Counted from the first letter of the stretch, positions 10,600 to 23,526 are shown. The stretch is DNA of 64,000 nt from Chrysomallon squamiferum (GCA_012295275.1 CM022677.1:7872291-7936290), one strand, 5' to 3'. The notes: a model not told the origin generated them from the letters alone. A program made the numbers and translations.

Positions 10600-11170
10600 T
10601 TATTGATCAGATATGCAAAATTATCTATGAATTAATGTTATATTGATCATATTATAAGGCACAATATTGATAAAAATTATTTATACCTCAAACTGTTTAA
10701 CAAATATAAATTGTTTGTTAAGATAAATATATGTAATTATTTAAAATCACATTAGAAAATTAATTTTTAAATCTCTAATAATGCTTGCAGGAGGCACTGG
10801 ATTGGAAAATGGATGAAAAACAAATACAAAATAAAGAAATAAAGAAATGCATAGCTTAATTTATGTGTTTGTGTGTATGTGTGTCTTTGTATGCAAATGT
10901 GTACACCAACACACACACCAATGTAAACACAAACAATGGATTCATATATATTTTATTATACTCATCAATATTCAGTCCATTTTCAGAAGCTTACCTCTAT
11001 CAGACAGTGTGTAAGTGCGTGCATGCATGTGTATGCACGTGTATGCACAGATAGATAGATCAGATAGATCCAAGACACTATCAGTAATTGCAACATATGA
11101 TCACTAGATAAGTTTCTATATTTTCAGTCAGTAAACAAAAACAAGATTACTTTTTTTAAATATTTAATTA
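10600..11170. other. R1 intron, AT-rich
   Basis: AT-rich sequence with a short TG/CA tract at 10862-10915 and GATA at 11048-11066. No coding or mobile-element signature was seen. Confidence 0.5.
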
Positions 11171-11176
11171 CCAGTT

Positions 11177-11226
11177 TAATCTTAAAAGCCCCTAGTGCTT
11201 GTACAAACAAGGGGCTTTTAAGATTA
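11177..11226. other. Perfect 16-bp hairpin
   Basis: TAATCTTAAAAGCCCC (11177-11192) faces its exact reverse complement at 11211-11226, with an 18-nt loop. It sits at the left edge of the GC-richer foldback element and may be one terminus. Confidence 0.85.
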
Positions 11227-11975
11227 GGGGCTTAGGGTCCCGGACAGAGAGGGTGAGTTGAACACATGCCCTCCCGCTCCATTTTTATCTCACCCATTTT
11301 TATCTCTCCGCCCCCTGCCCTAATCCCCCGCACACCCTGAGACAGGTTGTGAAGTACAGAACTAAGTTGAAACTTTAAAACTTTAAAACGATCGCGATTC
11401 CATTTATCCTGTACGGATAATTAGCGTACATAAGCTTAGTGAGTACATATCACTAAAGGGAGATAACTCTAATCTATATAATTTTTACTTTTTTTAGTGA
11501 GTACATCTCATGTAAGGGAGATAACTCTAATCGATATAATTTTTACTTTATTTAGCAAGTACATCTCACGTAAGGGAGATAACTCTAATCGATATAATTT
11601 TTACTTTGCTTGGTGATTACATCTCACACAAGGGACCTAATTTTAATCTATGTTTCTGAACACATATCACTAAAGGGAGATAACTGTAATTGATATAATT
11701 TTTACTTGGCCGAGGTGAACTCCTCCCACTTCCGGTAACACATCACATATATAAAGAAAGTAATTTTTACACTCTCTTTCATAGATGAATCTAGAATCAG
11801 AAAGTACTGCTGTGGAACCTCAAAAACACCATACACCAAGATTAAATCCCACACAAGTGAACATGCTGACAAGAAACATTAAAGTTTCAGCTTGTTCTGT
11901 ACTTCACAAACTGTCTGAGTGCAGGGCAGACAGCCAGTGAGCGGGGAACTAGGGCAGGGGGGGGCATTTTTGTTT
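11227..11975. mobile_element. Non-autonomous foldback element with ~60-bp core repeats
   Basis: Seen: about 40 bp at 11335-11376 (including GTGAAGTACAGAACTAAG) recurs inverted at 11881-11920. Between them are roughly five units of about 60 bp (11437-11708) sharing GTACATCTCACGTAAGGGAG followed by ATAACTCTAATCGATATAAT. Both flanks are C/G-rich (poly-C at 11318-11330, poly-G at 11955-11965), unlike the surrounding intron. Known: molluscs carry short non-autonomous elements with a tandem-repeat core between unique flanks, and AAGGGAGATAACTC is, from memory, a frequent motif in molluscan repeats. Inference: such an element. No protein is encoded. Superfamily (Helitron-like or MITE) cannot be decided without target-site comparison. 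Confidence 0.65.
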
Positions 11976-14110
11976 CTTAAACTATTTTTTTATAATTCTG
12001 CTTTTACAATCTTCTATTATGTGAATAATGTTTTTGTTAGAATTATTTTTTTCTTAACTTTGAATAATTAAACAGCATTTCTTTAGCACTTAACTAAAAG
12101 AATTAAATGAAACAGAAATCTAAATTAGAAAATATATCATTAAATTTTTTATTATTTTCCTTTTTAAAAATTTATTTTGTTTTTGTTAATGCTGTTATCC
12201 ATTATCATCATTATATTAGTTCCTATTATTAATAGTTATTTCCCTTAGACTATTTTGTCTATGAAATTGACTAATTATTATTATTATTATTAGTAGTAGT
12301 AGTAGTAGTAGTAGTACTAGTATCTCTGTTTGTGCATTCTAAGTTTATTTCACATATTTAAAATGTTTCTTTAGTAAAAACTTAATATTTATTCATTCAT
12401 GCTATTCAGAATAAAAATAAGAATTTAAATTCACTACAAAATTCCGTTTTGATACGTGAAACTTTGTATATATTATTTATTATAATTAGAGAAAGAGAAA
12501 TTTGGGTTTCACTACGACTAAGATTGTACGTTTTCATGAAAATTTCATTTCACTGTAAAAATGTAGCATAAAAATTTCAAATACATGTAAATACTGTTTT
12601 TCAGCCTTTTCATACTGACACGTTATTTAAATTTCACAGATATAATGATTTCTAGAGCGTGGCATGTAACATCAATTCAGGTGTTTAGAGACAGAGTGAA
12701 AGAGACATTCAGAGAGAGACAGAGACAGAGGGAGAAAGAGAGATTCAGAGAGAGAGAGAGAAACAGATAGAGATGAAAACATATAGAGAAACTGAGAAAG
12801 AAAGACAGACAGAGAGAGGAAGATATAGACACAGAGAGAGTGGCAGAGAGGATGAAAGAGACAGAACAGAAGAGACTGTGATAGAGAGAAAGAGAGATAG
12901 AGAGAGTCAGACAGAGAGAAAGAGACTAACCATTAACAAAATACTAATCATTAACCAAATATTAACCATTAACAAAAAACTAACCATTAACCAAATACTA
13001 ACATTTAACAAATACTAACCATTAACAAATACTAACTATCTATCCTCTGTCTGTCTGTCTGTCTGTTTATATCTATGTATCTATATATACATATTTATTT
13101 ATTTATTTATTTATTTATATAATTATCTCTCATTCTCTGAAAAATCATACATACTTCTCTGTTTCATTGTGAGGTCAATACCTGTTCTCTCTCTGTAACA
13201 CACAAACACATATAACCACACCTACATGTCAGTCTCTCTCAGTCTAGCCATTTATCTATAATCTATCTAGCACACATATAAACATACTCTTATTCACACA
13301 TTCAGTTATATACCAATCCTCTAACATAAATAAAATAATCACTATTATGAACCTGTGTATCTATGTATCTATTTATGTAGTTTATACAGTTTGTGTCTGT
13401 GTGTGTGTGTCATCCATCTATATCTACCCTTCATAACACATATATACATAAACCTATTCACTCATCATTTATTTATTTATATTTAATCTATCATTTTTCT
13501 CAAAGATCCACTAAAAACACTTTCACATACACATTTACGTATCCATTCTCTCTAACACACACATATAGTTATACATACACACAGACACATACACATCAAT
13601 TTATCTATGTTAATCTGTATATATCTTTCTATATATGTAACTAATTATTGTCTACCTAACCTATCAATCTATTTCTCAAGCTATCAATATGTCTAACTAT
13701 CTCTATATCAATCTATCTTACTCTCTCGGTTACAAATAGCACAGTCTATCTTGCACACACACAAAACACACACACACACACATTTATGTATACACTCTCT
13801 CTATTTATATCTTAATAATTATTTAAATACATTCTTTTTCTCTATTTTTCTATCTATAAATATATTTATTTATCCGTCTATTTATCCCATATACATAAGC
13901 AACAGACTCAGTCTTTCTTCCAGTTGTGCAGTATATACTCATGCCTCCTTCCATCTATCTAGCTTTCTTCTGTCTACCAATTTATCTCTCTATCCACCCT
14001 TTTTTACACACACACACATACACACATATATGTAGGTACATATACATACTAATCATCTTTAAACACACAAATACATTATCATTCCTATGCACGTTATGTA
14101 TGTGTGTGTA
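11976..14110. other. R1 intron, simple-sequence rich
   Basis: AT-rich to 12640, including a GTA tract at 12293-12315. GA/CAGA-rich purine tract at 12690-12930, then copies of ACTAACCATTAACAAA at 12929-13035. TATC/CACA-type pyrimidine tracts run to 14110. All frames here are low-complexity. Confidence 0.7.
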
Positions 14111-15406
14111 TATATACTCTCCCAAAAAAGAAATGCAAAATGGTTGTTTTCTTAGATAACTATTGTAAACTGACACATCCAAACTATGAATATAATGACA
14201 TTTGGTGATTCAAACGTATAGCTTTTGTTGCAGTCGCCAAGAAGCAGGTAACACAAAATAAAGACTATGATTGTGTTTATTAGCCATAATGTGCCCCATA
14301 CAAACCACGTTAGCAGTGCATGTGCACGTGCGGCACATGAAACTTGAATATGAGGGTTATAAAAATGCAAGATTTTCAAAAACTTCTGTTCATTATTTTT
14401 GTTCTGGCCAAACAACAAACAAATGCCACGACTGAGTGAACCACAACAAAACCATGCCATCGGCCGTTTACAAGCTGGATGAATCTTTCTCAGCCATAGC
14501 CCGGGTGTTCCATGTATCCCCAAGCACCACCTTGAGATTGTGGTATCAGTTCCAGCAACACCAAACAACATGTGATCGTCCCAGACCATGTGTAACCACA
14601 GGGCCCAGGACCGCTACATATGGGTACTTCATCTACGGGAAAGAATCAGCACGGCAACCTCTACTGCTTCAGCAATACCAGGTCTGTGTAGAATATCGGC
14701 TCAGACAGTGTGCAACTGTTTACGCGAGGCAGGTATTCGAGCCAGACGGCCTGTAAGGAGAGTGGTTTTGACTCAACAACATCGTCCACTTTGACATCAG
14801 TGGTCTCAAGTGCACAGAGTCTGGCCTCAGTTACGATGGAGAACTGTCTGAGGTGATGAGGCTCGATTTCAGCTTCATCAAGCTGATGGAAGATGTTGAG
14901 TTAGCAGATGTCGTGGAGAATGTTTTGCTGCAAACTGCATACAGGAAGCAGACAGATTTGGCGGTGGTAGTGTGATGGTGTGGGCAGCAATCTCATACAC
15001 TGGCAGGACCAACCTGGCCCTCTGAATCTCTGGATTTGAACCCCATAGAGCATTTGTGGGAAGAGTTGGATAGACGACTGAGGCAGCATCAACCACAGCC
15101 ACAGAATTGTACTCAGTTGACATTATTACTACACACAGAGTGGGCCACCATTCCACAAGGTGTAATTCATAATGTCATTACTGACATGGGAAGGAGATGT
15201 CAGGCAGTTCTGGACTCCCATGGTGGGCACACAAGGTATTGACATTATACTGACATAAACTTGAACTTTAACCTTTTCAATGTAATGCAATCAATATTAA
15301 TGAACTGCAAAAGTGTGTGTAAAATGTGAACATTCTACTGCTTTCTGTTGATCCATTAATGTCAATAAAATCTACTTTTGCATTTCTTTTTTGTTAGAGT
15401 ATATAT
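14111..15406 (+). mobile_element. Tc1/mariner element, internally deleted
   Basis: Seen: terminal inverted repeats, left TACTCTCCCAAAAAAGAAAT (from 14115) and right the complement of TACTCTAACAAAAAAGAAAT (to 15402), flanked by TA-rich sequence. Inside, on the plus strand: an HTH start (PRLSEPQQNHAIGRLQAG at 14425), FSAIARVFHVSPSTTLRLWY in the next frame, HLRERISTATSTA, then DEARFQLH, FGGGSVMVWAAISYTGRTN, and SLDLNPIEHLWEELDRRLRQ ending in GGHTRY and TGA. Known: this order is the Tc1 DD34E transposase. Broken by at least three frameshifts. The block between GRTN and WPSES, which should hold the second catalytic Asp, is deleted. It lies in an intron of R1 in opposite orientation. Confidence 0.93.
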
Positions 15407-15780
15407 ATATATATATATACACACACATTCCCATTCCTTAACACACATGTCTATCTATATGTCTACAAATCAATCTAAAAACAATATGTTAAAATATGTT
15501 AACTCGAGGCATTTTTCATTATGAATTTTCTTCTATTTGTCAACAAAGGTAATGGCAACAGTGAAAACAATGTACTTTATGTATCTATATTATGATAATT
15601 TACACAGAAATCAAATTGTTTTTAAATTTTCATTAAAGTATATATGAATGGGTTGGAATAACTTAGGAACTACTTTAAATCAATTTTTTATCAATATGCT
15701 TTTATGTGACTGGAGACATGTTAATTGATTTGATTCTGTTTTATTTTCCCTCTCACTAAGTATATAAAAGTTTTATTTAC
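15407..15780. other. R1 intron, AT-rich
   Basis: No feature beyond a TA tract at 15400-15419 that merges with the Tc1 end. Confidence 0.5.
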
Positions 15781-15858
15781 CAACAACAGGTGAACTGCAG
15801 ACATGTGTCGGTGTTGCCTGCACATCCCTCCTAACTCCAGTAACATCAGCTTTCCTTT
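15781..15858 (-). CDS. R1 exon, 26 codons
   Basis: 78 bp, phase 0 at both ends, acceptor TTATTTATACAG and donor GTAAAT. It reads KGKLMLLELGGMCRQHRHMS followed by AVHLLL, a hydrophobic helical pattern. It joins in frame to the exon at 16277-16381. Confidence 0.65.
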
Positions 15859-16276
15859 CTGTATAAATAAAATTTTAAAATATAATAAAATAAACATATC
15901 ATATAGAAATTAATAACAAACGTGTTACACAGATAAATAAAAAATGAAACAATATAAAACACCTACTCAAAAACATTATTTATGAATATATATAAGTCTT
16001 CAAGTTCAAACTCATGTAAATAATGCTTTAACATAAATGTAATAATTATACCTTCTTGTAAAGTGGTAACAATCATTAAACACATATAGAAAAATTATCT
16101 TAAAGATCTACTAACATCAATCTAATTTAATCTGAATGAAAAACAAACATTTTACAATTTTTAAAACATAATTTAATTATAAAGGTCACATTTCCAAACA
16201 CTCATCTGACTGCATTGTTTTATTTCACAGCTTTATTTCATACTTTTTCCTATTAATAATATGAATTAATACAAAC

Positions 16277-16381
16277 CAGAACATCAGGAGCTGTCTGACT
16301 GTTTGCTAGTCTGCTTTTAAGATATATCTCTTTAGTAATTTTAACTTTCAATTCATCAGTTGTTAAACCAGAGATAGTGTT
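16277..16381 (-). CDS. R1 exon, 35 codons
   Basis: 105 bp, phase 0 at both ends, acceptor TATTTTTCTAG and donor GTTTGT. It begins NTISGLTTDELKVKITKEIY and ends SQTAPDVL, and is fully open. This is one of the cleanest exons of the gene. Confidence 0.7.
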
Positions 16382-17248
16382 CTAGAAAAATAGATAGGTT
16401 AGACAAATATATTCAAAACAATTTATTATTACTTTATTATTATTATTCTTCGTATTACTATTTAATCTATGTTTTTATATTTTCTTTTCAGCCTGAGAAT
16501 AAACTATAATATTATCAGCATTTGTTTTTCCTTTTATTTTTATTATTAATTTGTTATTAAAATATCTTTTGAAACAAAAAGCTGGTTTCAGTGATGAGAC
16601 TTTCAGAAAAACATATGTGTTCTTTATGGATCTAGATCAAATCTTATGTTATTACAGATTGTTCTGTAGGAAATATACTGGATTTAATCTGTAAAATATG
16701 TTACAAAAATATATATATACTTGTGCATTAGTTTTGATTACTTGCTTACAGACTGAAATAAATGACTAACCAATACCTGAACCAATAAATATATATGAAC
16801 TCGAAAAGTGTCTTACTTATTACTGACAAGTTCATCTTTTTGCTATATCACTATATACTGTTTTCTTTAAACACAGTCTTATGTACGAAGAATCCCTTTA
16901 AAAATTACCTTACATATATTTTGATATTAAATATAATTAATTACAAATCTTAGAAAAAAATATTTTTACTGTTTCTTCTTTTTATTTTTTCTTCATCAGA
17001 TATTGATGAACTCTCATAAAAAAGAAAATGTGATGGTTTCTTTTTATTATTATTTTGTGGAAAAAACTATCAACTTTATGAAATACCTGACAAATTCTAA
17101 TCATGTTTGTTTCCTGTATAGTGGCAAAAATAATCAAGTTACAAATTAACATAGTAAAAAATAATCAAAGAATAAGACATGGTTTCAGATGTACTTATTA
17201 AAGTCTAAGTTTTCACTTCTACAAGTTAACCAAACTGATAATCCATAC
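16382..17248. other. R1 intron, AT-rich
   Basis: AT-rich with poly-T runs. No exon, repeat unit or transposon end was recognised. Confidence 0.5.
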
Positions 17249-17333
17249 ATCCTGTATCAAAATCTTGGTGGACCAATTTCCAAATGTCCTGCAAGTCACA
17301 CTGCCTGACTCTTTTCTCTTTCAATACATTTTC
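17249..17333 (-). CDS. R1 exon, coiled-coil to helical
   Basis: Acceptor TTTGTTTGCAG and donor GTATGG. It starts ENVLKEKRVRQCDLQDIWKL and continues VHQDFDTG. It enters in phase 0 from the exon at 17685. The phase-1 exit does not match the next exon, so the donor is uncertain. Confidence 0.55.
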
Positions 17334-17684
17334 CTGCAAACAAAATGACATCTTCTACAATACTGATCACCTCTTACATAATAAACTTGCAACTGGCCAA
17401 TATACGATGCTGTGTTTAATGAAGTCAAAGTTGCAAAATAAAAAAATAAAAATAAACCTGCCCATAATCGTATCAACTGAAAAAGATATAAATGTAAGAC
17501 ATTCGGCAGGTTTTCAGTTATTTAGGAAATTTTTGTTAATCTAAACTGTTATATTATTTCTGATCAGATTGAAATTATGGCAGATAAATTATCAAACCAA
17601 ACTTTGTGTGTTTTTATTTTTAAGATGGAAGAATGAATGCATCCATTAAGTTCAAGAAAACATATATATTATAACTGAACTAAC

Positions 17685-17745
17685 TTCAAATTCAGAACAT
17701 ATCTCCTTCTCTCTCTCCAGTGTTTCTTGCAGCTGGCAGATGTCA
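17685..17745 (-). CDS. R1 exon, coiled coil
   Basis: 61 bp, acceptor AAAAATTAG and donor GTTAGT. It encodes DICQLQETLEREKEICSEFE with heptad-like Leu/Ile spacing. It enters in phase 2 and exits in phase 0 into ENVLKEK. Confidence 0.6.
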
Positions 17746-18882
17746 CTAATTTTTCAAAAGATTAGCATATTTAGAAAAAAATGAGGTTTAATAAAAACAA
17801 TAACAGCATTTCTTAAACAAAATCTAAACAAATTATTTACATTCTGTTTCTAATATATATTATTCTAATGAAAAAGCTAGGATTTGTTAGTTTAACCAAC
17901 TGTAAATACCATTAACAAAGTTATGTAATTTAGCTTAGACACAGAACTACTTAAATAATAAAATAAAATAAAATAAAATAAAATAAATATTCACACATTC
18001 AGCGTTACAGTATTTTTCACCAAGTTCTTTACTGGCTCTGAAAAACATAGAACAGAAAAATATTTTGTATTAATATTTCATAAAACCATACTAAACTTGT
18101 ATTTATATATGTCACTGATTATGATGTAACAACAATAATGTATACAGTTCCTTATTTGCCTAGTGGCAGACAGAACAAAACCTGACAATTCAAAACCAAA
18201 GCATATTTAGATATATTTTTTCTGTAATCATTTCTCTTTTTTTCCAAAGTAAATCTGTTTTACCAAAATAAGTTTTTGTTTGTGAGGCTTACTGCTGAAA
18301 AGTGAAAAATGAAAAAACAAACTCATTTATTAATAGTTTTGGGACAAAAATGTTTTCTGCATACTGGTGTTAGAGAATAAGCTGACAGACAAGGAATCTT
18401 TTGTATGCACCTTTACATGGAGACAAAACACCATACACCTGTAGGCCAGTTACCTCTCAGACACCAAGCCTGCACTCAAACCACTGATATGTTTTCTGTT
18501 CCTTTAATTCATGTGTCATGGATTCACATTTATTTTCTACATCTCTGAAATAATCTCAGCATTTCTGTGGAAGATTACTTTGAAAAATGAGACACAGTTT
18601 GTTTGCTGAATGACAAAGCTGTGGCATGACAGGCTAATACCGACAAATAAAAGATGCATCTTAGATCAAGAGAAAAACAAATTAATCATTCTGAAGGAGA
18701 TACAACAACTCATGTACTTTAAAGGTATATTATGATGACAGCTTAACCATTATAGAACTGTCGGGCAAATGTAAAAGACTCAGTCAAAATGTATTGGAAT
18801 ATTACATTTGAATTTTGGTGCCAGCAAAAACAAATGCTAAAGACAGTGATATAAGGCAAGTTATAAATATAAAGATACTAAC
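17746..18882. other. R1 intron
   Basis: AT-rich, with an AAAAT repeat at 17957-17990. A weak exon candidate at 18009-18037 (SKELGEKY after TTTTTCAG) has incompatible phases. The rest is unexplained. Confidence 0.4.
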
Positions 18883-18999
18883 CTTGTTAAATTTTCAATA
18901 CTGCAACAGTTTGCTTTCAGTTTGCAAATCTTTTATTTCTTTTTTTTTTTCTGCGAGTCCTTGAGAACTTTCCACAAGCTGACCTCTCAGTTGCTCAGT
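18883..18999 (-). CDS. R1 exon, coiled coil, frameshifted
   Basis: 117 bp between acceptor TTAATTTTCAG and donor GTTAGT. It reads TEQLRGQLVESSQGLAEKK, then an A11 run. After a 1-base shift it reads EIKDLQTESKLLQY, TGA, KFNK. Clear coiled-coil composition. The shift lies in a homopolymer, so it could be a sequencing error, but the TGA would remain. Confidence 0.5.
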
Positions 19000-20064
19000 C
19001 TGAAAATTAAAATCATTATTGCAAAGTTATTTAATTGAAGACAACAAAGTATCAAATATATATCATAAACATGTTATTTACTGCTCCAGACTTTTTCTGC
19101 TGAATCAGTCCTACTTTTTATTATTATTATTCTTTTTATTTATTTAATTTTTTCTTATAAATGCTGAAAGTAATTTATTCTATGATCCAGTTCTCAGCCA
19201 CCTTTCATTCTAATTTTACATATTTAATTATCTTCAGAATGTTCAACTATTTATTTTAAAATGAATAAATGCATAATGGAAGCCAACATAATTCAGTGAC
19301 CATTAAATAATAATTTCATCTACCATTTTACTAGGAATTATTATTAAAACTGATTATAATTAAAAAATTCTGTATCAAAATATTTAATTAAATAATAAAT
19401 ACTGATTTATGTCCCACCATTTCTGTGGTATTAAGGCACCTCTGAATGTACAAAGACACCAGATGCTCAAATCATTCATAAGATGAAATTTTTTAAACTG
19501 CATATGTTCTTAACTTGAACCCCACCTATAGATATCAATAAAAACTGCTACAGCTGATGTTAATCACGCCCGCTACAGCATTCTGGCATACATTATGTAA
19601 TAAGAATACCATTTGATTTCTTCTTCTTAAATCCTAGTACATTTTAATAAAGTATGGTAACTTCCAAGTAATAATAATTATTTTATTTATTCAGAAAGGA
19701 AATAATATGTTTATTTATTTAGTTGTTATTGTTTGTTTTTTTGTTTTTTAACTTTTTATTTTTTTAGATAATTTAAACATCACTATCAGTTTTGTCCACA
19801 TCTCACTTTAAAAAAGTTAAAGAAACAAATGTTAAATTAACTGCTAAAGAAAAAAGATTACAGTAATTAAAAAAAGAAAAATGAAAAGCAGCACATACAA
19901 TACATTATTGCTTAGAATTAATCATGGTTCAAACTTATTTCAAGATACTGATTATGTTGTAAAACTATATGAATGAAAATTCAAGACTCATCAGAACAAA
20001 AATCTATCAGAAAGAGAGATAAATGTGGTCTAAAATCAAAAATATAATTATTTAAGTATCTCAC
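19000..20064. other. R1 intron
   Basis: AT-rich, with poly-T and TTTA stretches. No supported feature. Confidence 0.5.
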
Positions 20065-20210
20065 AGGTATTTAGACTGCACATTCAAGGTTTCTTCTGTT
20101 ACATTTTCTCCATTTGCAGATGACAATGATCCACACATTTGCATGTCACTGCAATATTGACATCTGTAAGAAGCATCACAAAGTTCTTTCAGTAATTGGT
20201 TAATGTTAAT
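20065..20210 (-). CDS. R1 exon with CxxC, 48 codons
   Basis: 146 bp, acceptor TTGTTTTTAG and donor GTGAGA. It reads INLNQLLKELCDASYRCQYC and continues with a polar acidic stretch. The C-x2-C pair is not part of a recognised zinc finger. Fully open, entry phase 0 and exit phase 2. Confidence 0.6.
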
Positions 20211-21168
20211 CTAAAAACAATTTTTCTTATGATGGACTGTATTCATAAAACATTGTATGTTTTGACTTAGACAAGTCCTTTCAATAATACTTTAAAAAAA
20301 AAATAATAATAATAATAAAATTTAATCATGAATCACAATGACTTTGAACAATAGATGAATAAATATAATAATATTAATTGTCCATTACAAGCAAGATCCT
20401 TTGAAATACTGATTCAAAAATAGCATTTACTAAAAACTAAAGTACAATAAAAGAAAGATAATTAATATGTAACAGACCAATGAAACAGTAACATTCACTT
20501 TGTCAGCTTCTGTATCAAGATAAGTCGAAATCAGTTATGAAGATGTTTCTGCAGGAGCAACTATTATTCAGTGGCTTTATTGTACCAACCTTGTCTTTTT
20601 CACACAAAGGTGATGCCAAACATTTCATAACAAATATAGATTACTTTAACATTAACACTGACTGTTATTATTTTATAATTATTACCATGAATTGATTCGG
20701 TGTGTATTATTGTAACTCTGTTAGTACCTCAAGGCTGATAAAGCAAACCTATTGAAGTATGAATTAAACTATAAGTTGATTTAATGAACAAAATGTAAAT
20801 AAACAACAGCTAAAGCAAATAACCTATCTTCTTTATCTGGCACTCAATCCAAACCCCAGTTCAGCAACAGTTTTATTTCATGGATAATCATATTAAAACT
20901 AATTTCACCAAAAAAAGTAGTTCACAGAAAATGAAAATTAGCTTTGACCAAAAGTAAAAAAAACATGTAAGAATAAAATAATGCATAAAAAATAATAATA
21001 ATAATGTTGTCTCTTGGTAATTAAATTAACAAAATACTACAGACGCTGAAAACTGAATTGGGAATAAATTAAGTTAGATATAATTTAAGGTAATATCTCC
21101 AGATATTTTTCAATGTCAGTTGAAAAAATAAACTTTGTTCACCATTTACACAAATGAAATAAACATAC
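20211..21168. other. R1 intron
   Basis: AT-rich. A short open piece near 20590-20625 (ASPLCEKDK before GTTGGT) could be a small exon but lacks a clear acceptor. Confidence 0.35.
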
Positions 21169-21232
21169 TTCACTAAAATTTTCTTTTCTAGAAGCTTCAT
21201 AATAATTTCAGTCTGTGAGCTTTCCTTCTTGA
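21169..21232 (-). CDS. R1 exon, charged helix
   Basis: 64 bp, acceptor TTGCTTTTAG and donor GTATGT. It encodes KKESSQTEIIMKLLEKKILV, preceded by a Val codon split with the exon at 21520 (G|TC). Exit phase 2. Confidence 0.65.
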
Positions 21233-21519
21233 CTAAAAGCAACAAAACAAAGATTTCACATGAAAAATATAAATGTCAGCATATACAGGTACATATACAT
21301 ATACTGAAAATATTACATTGGAAATATAAAAATAACAAATATGAAATAATTAATTATTCAGTGGTAATTTTCTTTATTTTCAGTAACTTATCAATCCATT
21401 CCATAACTTCAAATAAAGTAATTTTGTTCAAGGTAAACATTACATAGCAAGAAGAGAACAAATATTACTGCAATTCCAAATAATGCACTTGTTGCTTTTG
21501 TTCTGAATCTTAGACATAC

Positions 21520-21655
21520 CAAAGAAATTTGATGACATAACCACTTTTTTAACAATGCCATTCCCACCTCCTCCATCAACATCAGGATTTTCTGTTACTG
21601 ACATGTAAATGTCAGCTGATTTACACAGTGTAAGCAAAATCAGTCCTGGCAAAAT
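21520..21655 (-). CDS. R1 exon, 45 codons
   Basis: 136 bp, acceptor TATTTGCAG and donor GTATGT. It begins ILPGLILLTLCKSADIYMSV and later has a Gly run (DVDGGGGNG). It enters in phase 0 and exits in phase 1, agreeing with the next exon. The open frame continues upstream to an ATG at 21763, which could indicate an alternative first exon. Confidence 0.65.
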
Positions 21656-22064
21656 CTGCAAATATAAAACAAATAAACAGTAAAAGACGACAGAATCTAT
21701 TCTCTGCAGGAGTAGCATCATCAGCAGCAGAAACATACTGCCACTGCTTCCACAGACATCCATTTTATAGCAGAAGTGAAGATGGTAGAAAGTGTAAATG
21801 GGAAAATAAATGAAGAATGTATTAATAATAATTAAGATACCAGCTATAACATGATAATTTCACAAATTTTAAAATATATTTTAAGTTAAAATTGTCTTTT
21901 TCTCTCTCAAAATAAACTATGATTCATCTGCAAGCATTAAACTTTTACAGAAGAGCAGTTTACATTACAAAACCCCAGTTTACATTCATTAAACATTGTC
22001 CTGTATTTTTTATTTAACATGGCCTTAAGTATACTTTTTTTAGAAATTAGGTAAAAACACTTAC

Positions 22065-22136
22065 TTGCTGATAAACTTGTTTGATGTCTGATGTCTTTTA
22101 AGTCAGTTATGTCTTTCATCGCTATGATGACAGTAC
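22065..22136 (-). CDS. R1 exon, 23 codons
   Basis: 72 bp with donor GTAAGT. It reads TVIIAMKDITDLKDIRHQTS and then LSA. The acceptor (ATTTGAAG) is weak and the exit phase does not match the next exon found. Confidence 0.5.
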
Positions 22137-23526
22137 CTTCAAATAGTAACCATAGACATAAATGAATTCATTAGGTGGATATAGTTTCTACTGGAATATA
22201 GAATTATGGTTTACATTTTTAAAATCAAATCTTTGTACAAAAAGACTACAATAATAAAGAAATGAAAAATATAATTAAAAAATTTCGGTGTGAGGTATTT
22301 GTCTCATTTGCCTTAATGTTTAATATTTAATATTTACTTGTAATCATTGACTGTCACAGAAATGATATTAAAATATTGTGAATGACAAAATTAATGATAT
22401 TTATATTGTTTTCATCTCTCGAAATTTTTATACAAGGTTGTCTTTTTCTGTGAAAATTAATGTTCTTGACTCACACATCTATGTCAGCTATGGAAAAAAT
22501 AAGTGTATAAAAAATATTTTAAAAGTTGACAAATCAGAAAATATAATAAGAAATATATCACCAGTAACTATTGCATACAGAAACCCTGTGAAAACCTGAA
22601 GTTCTAAGATTCTATTGTTTGAGTTAGTTTTCACTGGGAAGTTTATTTAATAAGCAATTTTATTTATTTATTTATTTAATATTTATTTATTTTAAGGATT
22701 GTATTTATCTTATTTATTTTATTATTTTATTTATTTAATATATGTTTACCATTTCACAAGCAAATCTGAAAAACAAACAACTAAATTTAAACACTCAACA
22801 CTGATAGTGTCAATCAATAAAAAAGAAACAAGAAGCAATATTACTCTTACAGTGATAATTAAGTTTATACAAAATAATTTCACCAACTGATTTGCTTATT
22901 TACCCTAAAGTAACCTAATATTTGCAGCAACTATTTACTTTAAACAAAACCATTTCAGCAACCGAAATATTTACTCATTATATTATTATTTAAATCAGTT
23001 TTGAAATATATCGGTATTTACATTTTCCCCATCAATAGCAAAAATCATAATGAATATTTAATGGCCGAAATTAGTTTTTTGGTCCACCATATTTTTTAGA
23101 TGAGTATTCAGCTCTCTGTGTGTGTGTTTTCCAATACTTGTCACAGTGTTTTTAAACCCCCTAGACATAACAACAAGAATAAATATTGGCTCTGTGACAC
23201 CAAGACATTCTGGTAATTCCAAATAATCATGTTAAGACAATCCAATGTTGTTGTTTTTTTGATAATTATAGGATTTTAAACACATTCACAAGAAAAATTT
23301 AAAATGTTCAAAGTATTTTAGAAATAAATGTAGTTAAAAAAAGAAGTTTGTCTTAAAAGTTCTATTCTGCTCATTGCACTCATTGAATCCACTCATTGCA
23401 TTTACCATCCAAACCAAAGTTATAATAGTGAATTCAGCACACTTTGTCAATCACAGCTGGAGTTTTTTGTTGAATAACTGCAGCTAAACAGAATCATGTT
23501 GTCAAATCAATGTAAGAAATGTACAC
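22137..23526. other. R1 intron
   Basis: AT-rich with TTTA repeats at 22660-22740. No supported feature. Confidence 0.5.

Noticed and set aside
18009-18037. 29-bp R1 exon (SKELGEKY)
   Set aside because: Good acceptor, but no phase combination connects it to its neighbours without a stop.
21715-21763. Signal peptide start MDVCGSSGSMFLLLMM
   Set aside because: The frame reads through the acceptor at 21656 into an R1 exon. It is more simply intron sequence that happens to be open, though an alternative first exon is possible.
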